Source: Crossaster papposus (taxonomy: Eukaryota > Echinodermata > Asteroidea > Velatida > Solasteridae). From it: a stretch of 64,000 nt of DNA. The notes under the pieces are model-generated. The model worked only from the letters and a program-made list of their open reading frames with translations. It was not told the origin of the DNA and ran no database searches. This document shows, one piece after another, positions 1 to 9,930 of the stretch. A program made the translations under genes and the position numbers. The first letter of the stretch is position 1, and each line of letters starts with the position of its first letter. The DNA lies in contig JBAIAA010000352.1 in assembly GCA_037893245.1 (NCBI GenBank), positions 1,364,001 through 1,428,000 on the forward strand, read 5' to 3'.

Positions 1-304
1 CAGCAAGAAGCAAGTATCTGACAACTACCCATACTCTTTGACCAAGAAAGTTGTACTCGAGGGAACACAATCCAAAGTTACTCGTAAGGAAAAGTGAGTC
101 AGCCACAGCCAGATTGGATAAGTAGATGTTGATGATTGTACGCATGGACTTCACTCTAATGACTGTGAAGAGAAACACACAGTTGAAGAGGATGCCAATT
201 GGTGCAATGATTTCAGTACTTAACCACGCTATTTGGTCATTTCTGTCTTCACTCTTGTAAAAGTTTTCAAGATGATTGTTTACTTCATTCGATAGAGTGG
301 CCAT
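1..304 (-). CDS. Rhodopsin-like 7TM receptor, copy A (5' part, cut by window edge)
   Basis: The minus-strand frame is open from an ATG at 302-304 to the window edge. It encodes the receptor N-terminus, TM1, the first intracellular loop (RVKSMRT), TM2 (LSNLAVADSLFL) and the start of TM3. Against the other copies, about 9 bp are missing in frame at the end of TM2. The start is the second, internal ATG of the family (MATLS type): the usual first ATG (MGDGYQ type) is out of frame because about 14 bp after it are deleted. Whether the rest of the gene is intact cannot be seen. Confidence is high for homology and moderate for function. Confidence 0.8.
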   Translation of the reverse strand, partial: MATLSNEVNNHLENFYKSEDRNDQIAWLSTEIIAPIGILFNCVFLFTVIRVKSMRTIINIYLSNLAVADSLFLTSNFGLCSLEYNFLGQRVWVVVRYLLLA

Positions 305-399
305 CACCTAATCATGTGCAGTGTACATAGCTTGGAGATGCATTCAACATTTTCTGCAGATAAAGTGAAGCGCGTTTGCCCTAATTTAAGATTGCATCA

Positions 400-408
400 G
401 TTTTATAC
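400..408 (-). promoter_or_regulatory. TATA box of receptor copy A
   Basis: Minus strand reads TATAAAAC about 100 bp upstream of the ATG. The same element, followed by CTGGAGCAATC, recurs upstream of every MATLS-type copy and relic (for example 7988-7996 and 56310-56317). Confidence 0.6.
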
Positions 409-1012
409 TATTGGGGAATATAACATCTTGAGATCTTCTAGAAGTGTGTAGTTGAAACAGAAAGTTTTGTTGACATTTCCTTTTAATTTCCCCGTAATTC
501 TCAAAGACCTATTGTTATGCACGTGATATGAATGTATCTCGTGACAGCAGTTACCAAAGCAGACAATTCAGTTTCGCTACTGCCATTTAGAGTTAAAGTT
601 GTTTCAGTTTTTAGTATTACCGGTATGTACAATCTGTATTTCCTTGATTGAAGTTGGTTGATGTTACCGATAATGAAAAGTGACAATACTAAAGCTACTT
701 TAACCCTAAGTTCCCTAACCCTCCCAAATCCATCCAAATCCATACCCTTGTTTTGTTTGTTTGATTGTTTTTGGTTGTGGTGGTGGGGGGGGGGGGGACT
801 TGGTCCTACAGGCCTGGGGTGAATATATTTGGATTATGATGGACGTTGGCACTGCTAGGAGAATGGCACTGATTTTGTTCATCGTGCAGTGATGAGCTGT
901 TGTTCATCAATATCAACCACCACTTGAGTGGATTTAGGTAGATTTGGTCCTGTGTACTTAAAATGCAGTAGGGTATGGAACACCAAAGAGGCATAAAGTC
1001 CAATCAACATTG
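409..1012. other. Array spacer with poly(G) tract
   Basis: AT-rich unit DNA without a convincing gene. A run of about 14 G lies near 786-799, just before a conserved box (ACTTGGTCCTACAGGCCTGG) that recurs in each unit. Short ORFs here are not conserved between units. Confidence 0.6.
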
Positions 1013-1092
1013 ATCAGTCGTTTACATCGATCGATCGGTCTTTTACATCTATTGATTAGTCCTTACACCGATCGGTCTTTTGAATCGATCAC
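1013..1092. repeat. GATC-rich minisatellite
   Basis: Imperfect tandem copies of a roughly 21-bp unit, TCTTTTACATCGATCGATCG-like. The same array sits at the equivalent place in the other units with different copy numbers. Confidence 0.75.
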
Positions 1093-1434
1093 TCTTGCAA
1101 TTTTTTTTTGCAGTTTACACTGTATACGTAAACCTAAACTCGCCTATAAGTTCCCTTTTAAATACAATTGCCTTTGAAGTCTGCCTGCCTTGACCAAAAA
1201 ACTCATGGATTTTCAACCTTGTTTTATTTTGACAACAACAAATAACTTTAGGTGGTTATTTCAGTCATATGAATCCCGGTAATCTGCAGACCACATTTAA
1301 GTTGAAATCAATGAAACATTTTGTAATAATGAAGCATGAACAACTTTTTGGTTTGTCATAGATGTTAACAAAAATTACAACTTAAAATTTAATCTATTGT
1401 TGAGTGAAACTCAAAAAATATTGACTGAGTATCT

Positions 1435-1572
1435 TTAACCAGTTTGCGTCGGATGGCGTGTACCGGTTCCCAAGAATGCTGGCCCGAACCCGTCTCTGAT
1501 CGAGGTTCATAAAAATAATCTAGGGGCCTGGGCCCAGTCAATGTCAAAATAATCCCAGCGCGAACTGGTTAA
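1435..1572. mobile_element. piggyBac-like MITE, short subtype (138 bp with TTAA)
   Basis: Starts TTAA-CCAGTTTGCG and ends CGAACTGG-TTAA, so the terminal inverted repeats are flanked by the TTAA target duplication typical of piggyBac elements. No coding capacity. It lies at the same unit position in all full units, so it was inserted before the array amplified. Confidence 0.7.
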
Positions 1573-1965
1573 AAAGCACAAAAATAGATTTCATTGTGAA
1601 AGGTAATCTCTGTCGGTGATGGACAATATGGCTTTGTGCTCATTTCAGCTGAACAATTACAAATTACAAGTATATTTAGAAGCATGCATCTGTACATTTA
1701 CTCACTTATTTACAACTTCAGTAACGGTAATCACTTGAGCATTACTGAAACATTTGTTACTCTATTTAAACAAAATTCTCACAGGTTCTTGTTGAACAGA
1801 AATGAAATATAGGTGAAAATAAATATTAATTGTTTTAGAAAATAAATGTGGGCTTGAAATGTCTGAAGTTTAGACTTGTGTGGTACCGGTAGGTCCTATT
1901 TGATTTATATTGAGAGTCGGCAATATATTGTCCCTAAAAAAGAATACGCAGTGGCTATCATTAAG

Positions 1966-2132
1966 GCAGTTGACGATCTGATTCCTCGGCTTACCCAGCC
2001 CGACATTGGAAAAAATATCTGGTTATCGCTCATGGAACCAGACTTTTTGAAAGTCAGGTTCAAAGAGTAAAAGGTTTCAGACTATTGTCAATGTCGGGCC
2101 GGGTAAGTCAGGGAATCAGATGATCAACTGCT
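1966..2132. repeat. Unit hairpin (about 40-bp arms)
   Basis: Inverted repeat with left arm GCAGTTGACGATCTGATTCC and right arm ending GGAATCAGATGATCAACTGC. The arms continue through a Gly/Pro-neutral CAGCCCGACATTG motif. Present once in every unit and probably an old MITE. Confidence 0.65.
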
Positions 2133-2339
2133 GTAACGATAGTCACTGCGTTAAGAATATCCCTAAAAAGAGAACACATTGTATTGACATTTTATAGTGA
2201 GCTTTTCAGTATTTTGCCAACATTTTGTTCAGTATCAATATGTGTTATCAGATCATTAGGTATCATGGTTTGGTATCACAAATACATATGTTTAACTGGA
2301 ATATCACCCAAGTCTAATCAAAACAACTTGAAATATTAA

Positions 2340-2732
2340 TCAGTACCGGAGCTCGAATAATGTTTCTACGTTGATTTGAGAGGTGGATATAACAGTAAGT
2401 TCTGAGTTCATGCTTCCTTGCATTGAAATGTCCGCATCAGTCAATCCTGGATCATTGTTACTGACAACTTGCATCTTTTGAAAAGAGAATTCCACATGGT
2501 GTCTCTGCAAACCCTCACTACTTAATCCTGGATCATTGTTACTGGAAACTTGCAAGTGTTGCTAGCACTCTTGAGACCGCTGTTCCTCTTGCAGGGATGG
2601 GTGGGAAGTCAGTCACCCTGGAACATAGTTCTTGACAGTTTTGGAGTGACTGGTTCTTGATGCGCATAATATACTGCTTCTATGACACTAGGCTGTTGTG
2701 CCTGGAACATTGTTTGAGAGTTACTTACAAAT
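2340..2732 (-). other. Decayed continuation of the receptor tail repeats
   Basis: Downstream of the stop of copy B, the minus strand still shows degenerate units of the QEQC tail repeat in shifting frames (for example ...SRTMFQGD). This is either 3' UTR or ancestral coding tail that has decayed. Equivalent blocks follow every receptor copy. Confidence 0.55.
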
Positions 2733-4256
2733 CTATTGTCCACTACATGTATCTTCTGGCTCTGCACACTGCTGACCTTGCATGGATGGCTTGCACACAT
2801 CAGTTACCAAATAACATTGTTCTTGACAACTTTCCACTGATTGACTCCCTTCTGGTTCTGGATGTGCATACTGCTGCCCTTGTGATGATGGCTCGGTGCC
2901 AGTCAGCCCAGGACATTGTTCCTGAGTACTTGCAAGTGACTGCTGGCTCTCTGCTGGTTCTTGATGTACACACTGTTCCCTTTGCATGGATGGCTTGCAA
3001 TCAGTCAGACTAGTGCATTGTTTCTTGTGAGAACTTGCAAGCGCTGTGTCCGCCGCTGGTTCTGCATGTACCTCAACCTGCACTTGAACATGCTGCTGAC
3101 TGTGCGTGGATGCCTTGCTGCTGCTTTGTCTAGAACATTGTTCTTGACAGCTGTCCAGTGACTGCTGACTCTCTGGGTGATTTGCACGCACTTGGCTTAG
3201 TGGCTTGCTGCTGCTTGGCCTGGCAGCATGGTGCTCTTGGTCATTTTCTGCCTGTGGAATCACACGGAGCTCAATCTGCTTCCCTGGCTGCGATGGTCGG
3301 CTGGGATTCCATCTTGGGCAGCAACGACAGCACAGTTTGAGGAATGAGAAAGCCTCGACTACAGCCGCACGATAGTCTGCGTTTGTGGCACTGTAGACCA
3401 GGGAATTGATTGAGCTGTTGATATATCGCAGGATTTCTGAACATAGATCCACTATGATTGCTTTTTCTCCAAGTTTCAAATATTCAACAATCTGGGAAGT
3501 CGCATCGAAAGGGGGATACAGGTTTAAAACAGTGATAATAATTATGGCGGATAAGTCTACTAAGTACAAAATGAAGAAAACAGCAGTATTGATGATCACC
3601 ATACAGAGGACTTTGCCTGCTCGCTTAGGACGGTTTGGCAACAGGGCTGATTGTCTGCGCACTTTCACTACCACATAGTGTACAAAGCAAAAGTTGCTAT
3701 TAAACATACAATGTTGATAATGGAAGGAATCCAAAAGATGAGGTTGGCAAAGACAGTCTCTGGTAAGAACATCAGAATCACAGCAACAATGATTGTAGGC
3801 ACCCAGAGTCCTGCGGATATCTTTGCTGCTCGAGATTTAGAGGCTTTTGTGTGCCAGAGGATTACGCACTGCAGAGAATCTCTCAGCTGCTATGGTATTG
3901 GTAACCACAAAGAAACTAGAAACAGCAAGAAGCATGCATCTGACACTTAAATATGCTTTTTGCCCAAGGAAGTTGTACTCGATGGGTGAACACAATGCAA
4001 ATATAAAGTCACTCGTAAGGAAGAGTGAGTCAGCCACAGCCAGATTGGATAAGTAGATGTTGATGATTGTACGCATGGACTTCACTCGAATGACTGTGAA
4101 GAGAAACACAAAGTTTAAGAGGATGCCGATTGGTGCGATGATTTCATTACTTAACCATTTGATTTGATCAATTTTATCTTGACTCTTGTCAAAGTTTTCA
4201 AGTTCAACTTTCCACTCATTTGAAGAATTAGCGCTGTCTTGGTAGCCATCACCCAT
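2733..4256 (-). pseudogene. Rhodopsin-like 7TM receptor, copy B (frameshifted)
   Basis: The ATG at 4254-4256 (MGDGYQ type) opens a 139-codon frame covering TM1-TM3 and the ERF motif. It stops in intracellular loop 2 because about 5 bp are missing near 3842-3848 relative to the intact copies (TTTTCTTTGTGTGTC becomes TTTTGTGTGCC). A second lesion, a missing base in CATAGATGTAC near 3676, shifts the frame in TM5. From there the frame reads through TM6, TM7 and the QEQC tail to 2733. A 6-bp in-frame insertion precedes the ERF motif. Its tail runs further than in other copies. Two independent frameshifts make a functional full-length receptor unlikely. Confidence 0.85.
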
Positions 4257-4341
4257 AGTTTATGTACAGTGTTGCATAATTGTCGCTGTATCCAACAAAA
4301 TATTCAGATGTAGCAAATCTACTTTATTTTCTGATCACTCC

Positions 4342-4351
4342 AGTTTTATAT
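4342..4351 (-). promoter_or_regulatory. TATA box of copy B
   Basis: TATAAAACTG on the minus strand, about 90 bp upstream of the ATG, in the same context as in the MATLS-type copies. Confidence 0.55.
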
Positions 4352-4379
4352 CAACAGAAACAGAAAGACTTTTGGAAAT

Positions 4380-5269
4380 GTGTAGTTGAAACAGAAAGTG
4401 GCTTCATATTTTAAATTATTTCCCCCACGTTTCTCTTAGCTTTTTGTAAAAGTTTGGGCGTGACAGTAGTGTTGCAATAACTGTTGCAAAGAAACTTGGT
4501 AATGATGTAGACTGACTAGGCTCACACGATTCGTCTATGGCGATTGAAATAGTTATTTTAAAAGGGAGGATAAATCAGTTGCAGATATCGAAAACAATTT
4601 ACTACTGAATTATTAAGAAATATCTTACTTATTTGAAAGTAAATAACGATTGTAGGCATTCAGCAAAATGATTGCGCTAAAAATCCTGTAATTGTTCCCC
4701 CAAAAAAGATTTTTATAAAAAAAATCATGATCGCCAGATGGCGATTGAAAAAACCCCCAAAACAACATTACATGTACATGTAAGAACCAATGCCCGACGC
4801 CGGTTGAAAACAAATTATGTATTTCTTGCTTTTTTCATCATCTTTGATTGTAAAACTTCGGACAGGTCAGATAAACGATACTTACTATAAAATACAACCC
4901 CAAAATCCACCCATTCGTGATCATTCAAGCAATCACCAATGGTTTATCCTACCTTTATTAGAAAATGTAAAAGTCGTATTAAAAGAAATTTACAAATTAC
5001 AGTCAATGAGAAATATACATTTTAACTTAAACATTTCTACAAGTCTAGAACCTAAATATGTATGTTAGAGAAAATAAAACGTGAACTTTAAATGACTCAA
5101 AAGTGTGCAGAAGTGGAGTTTGGGAGTAAATGTGCCATTCTAAAAAATGCTGCAGTATTCAGTATAACCAGGTACGTTTCCGTGTGTAATATAATGTGAA
5201 TAAGATTAATACTGCTGCAAACTGCTTACTGGCTGGAATGACCTGAAATATACAAATCAAATAAGTTAA
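4380..5269. other. Unique AT-rich spacer
   Basis: No gene, known repeat or conserved unit block recognised. The words ATGGCGATTGAA occur twice, near 4538 and 4739. The 83-codon ORF at 4817-5068 has no recognisable motif and is probably chance. Confidence 0.5.
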
Positions 5270-5335
5270 GAGGGCCTAATATTTCGATCTTAACAAGATC
5301 TTCTTCAGAGACTAAATGACTGTGTACAAGAAACA
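5270..5335. repeat. Possible Penelope-like element scrap
   Basis: CGATCTTAACAAGATCTTCTTCAGA resembles the palindromic 'gatctt..aagatc..ttcttcag' signature seen at Penelope-like element ends. Only this scrap is visible, followed by purine-rich unique DNA to 5592. Confidence 0.25.
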
Positions 5336-5614
5336 AACATATATAGGGCAATGTACAGCATGATGCACATCATGGGCACTGAAAAAACACAAAAGAAACA
5401 AAGCACAGAGTTCAATGGAACAAACAACAAAAGGAGGATTAGGCTGAGGGATTAAAGGGTGAGGTCAGTGTGGGTAGGATCAAAGGCGGGGTAGGAACAA
5501 AAACAGAAAGGGTAAAGCCACAAGGAAAGGGGTCCAGGGTGGAGATCAAAGGGAAGGACTAACAAATAAGTATGAATAGGAGTAATGAAGATGGGGGGGG
5601 GGGGGGGGGGGTTT

Positions 5615-5790
5615 GATTGTACGCATGGACTTCACTCGAAAAACTGTGAAGAGAAACACAAAGTTGAAGAGGATGCCGATTGGTGCAATATTATTTGTTT
5701 TTTTCTGTCTACACTCTTGTAAAAGCTCTCAAGATGCTCGTTTACTTCAGTTGACAGAGTAGAGTTGTCTTCTTGGTAGCCATCAGCCAT
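5615..5790 (-). pseudogene. Receptor N-terminal fragment (MADGYQ type)
   Basis: ATG at 5788-5790 with the usual MADGYQEDNSTLS start. About 20 bp are deleted just before TM1, which shifts the frame, and homology ends abruptly at GATTGTACGC (5615) next to a run of about 19 G (5593-5611). The upstream region, including a TATA box, is intact. Confidence 0.85.
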
Positions 5791-5925
5791 TATAGTTCAT
5801 GTACAGTGTAGCATTTCCAACATTTTTTGCAGATGCAGTGTAGGTATTCTTGTTGTAAGAATACTAACAGAGAATCTTTGAGGTGTGTGCAGTTGAAACT
5901 GAAATCTGAATTGTGTCTTCTCCCC

Positions 5926-5937
5926 TTTTATATATTC
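5926..5937 (-). promoter_or_regulatory. TATA box of the N-terminal fragment
   Basis: ATATATAAAAGGGG on the minus strand, about 135 bp upstream of the ATG, identical in layout to the intact genes. Confidence 0.6.
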
Positions 5938-6051
5938 TCTTTGTTTATTTAGGATAAGTTTGTATACATCGTTTGTAAATTACGTTGGTGATGACATCAC
6001 CCCGACACAAATTGAAACATTTGGTTGCGGAACACTGCTACATGTATTAGG

Positions 6052-6145
6052 ATTTTAACCAGCTAGCCAAACCCTGGCTAGTAATAATGCATCTGCAATA
6101 CAAAGCAGGAGGCTGTGGGTTTGAGTCCCACCCAAGTGATAGTTT
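6052..6145 (+). repeat. tRNA-like SINE scrap
   Basis: GTGGGTTTGAGTCCCAC forms a perfect T-arm (5-bp stem, 7-base loop) and fits a pol III B box. A TAGCC/GGCTA hairpin lies upstream. No full cloverleaf is convincing, so this looks like a tRNA-derived SINE head carried in the unit, not a tRNA gene. Confidence 0.4.
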
Positions 6146-6262
6146 ATAAAAAACGTTGGTAGCTACTGGTAAAACACTTTTGGCCATAAGCATGCACAAG
6201 GAAGAAGGTTAGTCCGTAAATAAGGGGTTCAAAAGTGTGGCATTTTTTAATGTCCTGGTTAC

Positions 6263-6507
6263 ACCTGGGGCCAATTACATGTAAGCACAAAAATGTGCTT
6301 AGCACAAAAAAGTCTTGCTCAGCAAAAACAGGTTATCGGCCAAAACTCCACAGGCTTTTCATTCAAAGCAAAAACCAGCTGAATACCAGTTACAAACAAT
6401 AAACATCAATTGAAATTTTAGTTTGTAACCCTGTTTTTTTTCCAACGAAGAATTTTCATGCTAAGCAAATGTTGGTGCTCACACGTTTTTAGAAATTGGC
6501 TCCCTGG
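6263..6507. repeat. Foldback MITE with CCTGGGGCCAATT ends
   Basis: Left end CCTGGGGCCAATTAC faces right end GAAATTGGCTCCCTGG as inverted repeats around an A-rich core with internal hairpins. Recurs at the same unit position at 25421, 33121, 42611 and 61901. Confidence 0.6.
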
Positions 6508-7010
6508 TCTAGTAATTTACCAAGCAAGTGTCACTGAAATTGACTTTAAACTTTTTTATATAATTTGTTTTGTAGGTACTGGTACTTTTCTTAATGTAAA
6601 TCACTTTTTTAGAAAGAAGACGTCAAAGAATGCGTGCTGAATTTAAAAATATTATTTTAATATCAAATGTAACAGGGATATGAACACTTAGACCCCTAAT
6701 TAAAGGACAGTCCTGGATAGAAAATAATAAAAGAATGTAATTTCTAAAGATGCGCGCCAGAGACGCATGTTTGCAATTGTCCATTAGTAGTTGATTTGTA
6801 ATCTACGAATGGTGTGCGCAATCCTTTGAACGATGCACACGCGTGCATGGGAGCTGGTAATTGATTGGTTGCTGTGCGTGACATGATTCAGCTGCAATTG
6901 GCTGAACAAGAACGTAACCTGAATGCTGATTGTGGTCGCAATACAAATTTTGGACTCGGCAAATTTGGAACTGCAATCGCAATCTTAAAATATTGTTTTC
7001 TTGGACTATA

Positions 7011-7600
7011 TACAGGGTGGCCCATATTAAAAAACAGACGAGCATACTTCCACTACCCTAAGATTTAAAACTCTACATTGTATACCAATGGATGAAGAAT
7101 GTTTCCAGAGGAAAAATGATACCAAGATATCTCGATTTAAGCTAGTAGTTTCAGCTCCAGACCCTGTTTTGTGAAGCACAGCCGAGTCAGTGGTCCTCTC
7201 GCACCGAGAAATAACTAAAACGTGGTTTAGTTATTTTTTGATGCGAAAGAACCACTGACTTCACTTCACTAAATAGAATCTGGAGCTAAAACTACTAGTC
7301 CGAATTGAGACCTCTTGGTTTCATCGTTCTTTAAGAAACATTCTCCATCCGTTGGTATAGGTAGTTTTGGCCTCAGGGTAGTGGAAGTATATGTGACCCA
7401 GCACGAGTAAATGAGACACTTTGCGGCAAAAATGAAAACTGAGATTTTGATTTCATCATTTAAAGCTTGTTTAGCTTTAAATGATGAAATCAAAATCTCA
7501 AATTTTATTTTTGCCTCAAAGTGTCTCATTTACTCGTGCTGGGTCACATATGCTTGTCCATTGTGATATTATTGTACAATTGTTTTTAGGCCACCCTGTA
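7011..7600. mobile_element. Mariner-like palindromic element
   Basis: Begins TACAGGGTGGCCC and ends GGCCACCCTGTA. Long inverted arms fold almost completely (CAGTGGTCCTCTCGCACCGA pairs with its inverse near 7245). The TA at each end fits a Tc1/mariner-type duplication. There is no transposase. A second, younger MITE lies inside the right arm. Confidence 0.6.
7390..7550. mobile_element. 161-bp palindromic MITE (TATGTGACCC ends)
   Basis: Ends TATGTGACCCAGCACGAG and CTCGTGCTGGGTCACATA. The interior is a near-perfect palindrome around AAGCTTGTTTAGCTT. It is nested in the mariner-like palindrome. The equivalent place near 63034 lacks it and so shows the empty site. Confidence 0.75.
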
Positions 7601-7840
7601 TCATTGATAGTACTAACACTTAATCAATTGAGTTTGTATGCACCTTTCTTTCGGTTTTGAGCACCTTTGCTGCTTCAAATGACAAACATGCGCAACTGAC
7701 AATTCGTGAATATGTGACCTGCTTCAACGGAACCAAGACAAAATTGACAATTTTAGTTATTTAGATTTGCTCTTTTTTTAAAATTCTCTAGGTTCTCAAC
7801 TTTAAAATGGTGTATTATTGTATACATATGTAACCCCACC

Positions 7841-7897
7841 CTATCTCTTGTAATAGTTTTCAAGATGCTTGTTTACTTCTTCCGATAGAGTGGCCAT
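7841..7897 (-). pseudogene. 5' receptor relic (18 codons)
   Basis: ATG at 7895-7897 encodes MATLSEEVNKHLENYYKR then TAG. Homology to the receptor stops exactly at that point and is replaced by GGGTGGGG sequence. The relic keeps its promoter (TATAAAAC at 7988-7996). An upstream ATG gives only an 8-codon frame. Confidence 0.8.
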
Positions 7898-8227
7898 CAC
7901 CCATGATGTGCAGTGTAGATTGGAGATGCATTCAACATTTTCTGCAGATATAGCGAAGCGTGTTTGTCCTATTTCAAGATTGCTCCAGTTTTATACTATT
8001 GGGGAATATAACACCTTGAGATCTTCTAGAAGTGTGTAGTTGAAACAGAAAGTTTTGTTGATATTTCCTCCATATTTCTCCGCAATCCTCAAAGACCTAT
8101 TGTAATGCACGTGATATGCATGTATCTCGTGACAGCAGTTAATTACCAAAGCAGAAATTTTAGTTTCGCTACTGCCATTTTGAATTAAAATTGTTTCAGT
8201 TTTTATCTTTACACAATGTATGTACAA

Positions 8228-9810
8228 CAAGTCAAAGGTAAAATGCTCTGAGAGCATAATAAAAGGGCCAACGGGTTTCCAGTTAAAGTAAAATGCTGTG
8301 CGAGCATTCCAGCTAAAGTAAAATGCTGTCTCAGCACTGCACTCGCGTCAAAAAGGAAGTGGACAAGAGAATGCCAACGGGTTTTACCTCTTACCCCCCC
8401 CCCCCCCCCCAACAAGCGCAGACCGAGCGAAAGGTCAGCAGGTGTGGGCCACTAGTTCGGTGTGGGCGGGTCGAAACCGTTGCCCTCCCACCTCGCCCCC
8501 TCCTCCCATAGCAGCATGGACTCACAATCGGGTAGTCTAAAGCACCGACTCAATGAGCCAATGAGAGAGAGACACACGCATTGGAGGGGAAAGCGCTGCA
8601 CTCTCTGCGAGAGAGAGAAGGCCGCAACGCAAGAGAGTGGGAAGGCGATCACCGGCTATGTAACGCGGTCGGTGGTCACGTAGCTGAATAACTGGCACGA
8701 AATGGACGGCGCGTAAACAATAACTCGTGCTCGCGCGATAGGGCGGATGAGCACGAGCTTATAAATAAGCTTATAATGGGCTTATTAACGGATAATCTCG
8801 ACGCGCGCTGTGGGCCCACGGTGAAGTTCACTTCTTACCCGCTCTGTGCGCGCTGTGTATCAAGTAGTAAGTATGCTGCTGTTGGCGCTCACATGTTTCC
8901 GTGCAAAAGTTGTTGAGTATTGAAGCAAGGTGACATCGTTTTTTTTGGAATCCGGCACACGTGTCGGATGAATTAGAGAATCAGTGCGTTCGCTGTGTAT
9001 TTGCGAGCGTTTGTGAGACAAATGCGCGCAAGGCACAGCTACGTACGGTGGTCTAAAGGCGGAGAAAGAAGGCGGTGCTAAGTAGAATTGTCATTGTCAA
9101 CTGACGTGATGACCTGTTGCAGTGTATGAAGTGCAACCCTATGCAGGCACAGGCGCTCATGCATTAGGTGTAGCTGACAGATGCTGAAAGTACGCCGGCG
9201 CAGATGTGCATGCAAAGCGGAGCGAAGGCTGTCAAGTGTCTTGGGCTAGCTGGAGGGTGTAGGTTAGAATTATGGGCGTAGCTAGTATGCCCAAGAGTAG
9301 AAGAGCGTGCATAGCGGCACCTAGGACCTCTCAGACAGTGTCGTCAGTGCAGGAGAGCGCGCAGCGTATATCGAACATAGGTGATAGTACTCTTTATAGC
9401 AAAGCAAAACCAAAATTGAACTCCATCCAAGCCGTAAGGGCTATCTTACGATGACCCACCAGCATTAGTGTATGCAAATAAATGCAGTGATTACGGTACG
9501 GTGCTAACCAGTTAACATCTACTGCTCGGTGGGAGGGCAACGGTTTCGACCCGCCCACACCGAACTAGTGGCCCACACCTGCTGACCTTTCGCTCGGTCT
9601 GCGCTTGTTGGGGGGGGGGGGGGGGGGGGGGGTGGGTGGGGTAGTAAGAGGTAAAACCCGTTGGCATTCTCTTGTCCACTTCCTTTTTGACGCGAGTGCA
9701 GTGCTGAGACAGCATTTTACTTTAGCTGGAATGCTCGCACAGCATTTTACTTTAACTGGAAACCCGTTGGCCCTTTTATTATGCTCTCAGAGCATTTTAC
9801 CTTTGACTTG
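8228..9810. mobile_element. Long-TIR element (1,583 bp, about 270-bp arms)
   Basis: Left arm 8228-8492 (starting CAAGTCAAAGGTAAAATGC) is the inverse of right arm 9528-9810. Each arm carries three subterminal hairpin motifs of the AAAATGCTcTgAGAGCAT kind and a long homopolymer (C run near 8395-8410, G run near 9610-9632). The roughly 1-kb interior is GC- and CpG-rich and unlike the array. No transposase was recognised and no clear target duplication is seen, so the superfamily is unknown. Confidence 0.75.
8759..9482 (+). other. Possible small transcription unit inside the long-TIR element
   Basis: A TATA-like TTATAAATA at 8759-8767 is followed by a 60-codon ORF (9272-9454, MGVASMPKSRR...) and an AATAAA at 9477-9482. 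The peptide matches nothing I recognise and the spacing from the TATA is long. This could be a non-coding RNA, a decayed gene, or chance. Confidence 0.2.
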
Positions 9811-9820
9811 TCCACTTCCT

Positions 9821-9826
9821 TTTATT
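9821..9826 (-). terminator. Polyadenylation signal for the split basic-protein gene
   Basis: AATAAA on the minus strand about 105 bp beyond the stop codon at 9931-9933, just outside the long-TIR element. Confidence 0.5.
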
Positions 9827-9930
9827 TAGTAGCTTGTGTTTGAACAGTAAGAAGTTTTTCGCGCGCCGACAGAATGCAGTCACCGTCCGCCGCCATGGCA
9901 ACAAGCTCACGCAAGCGCGCTTCGAGCGCG

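Noticed and set aside
6090..6140. tRNA gene
   Set aside because: Only a T-arm is convincing; no acceptor stem or anticodon arm pairs properly.
7431..7515. Possible microRNA-like hairpin in the AAGCTTGTTTAGCTT palindrome
   Set aside because: It is the centre of a multi-copy MITE; no independent conservation argues for an RNA gene.
8452..8683. ORFs of 60-73 codons in the long-TIR element
   Set aside because: They overlap the TIR on both strands and are mirrored at the other arm.
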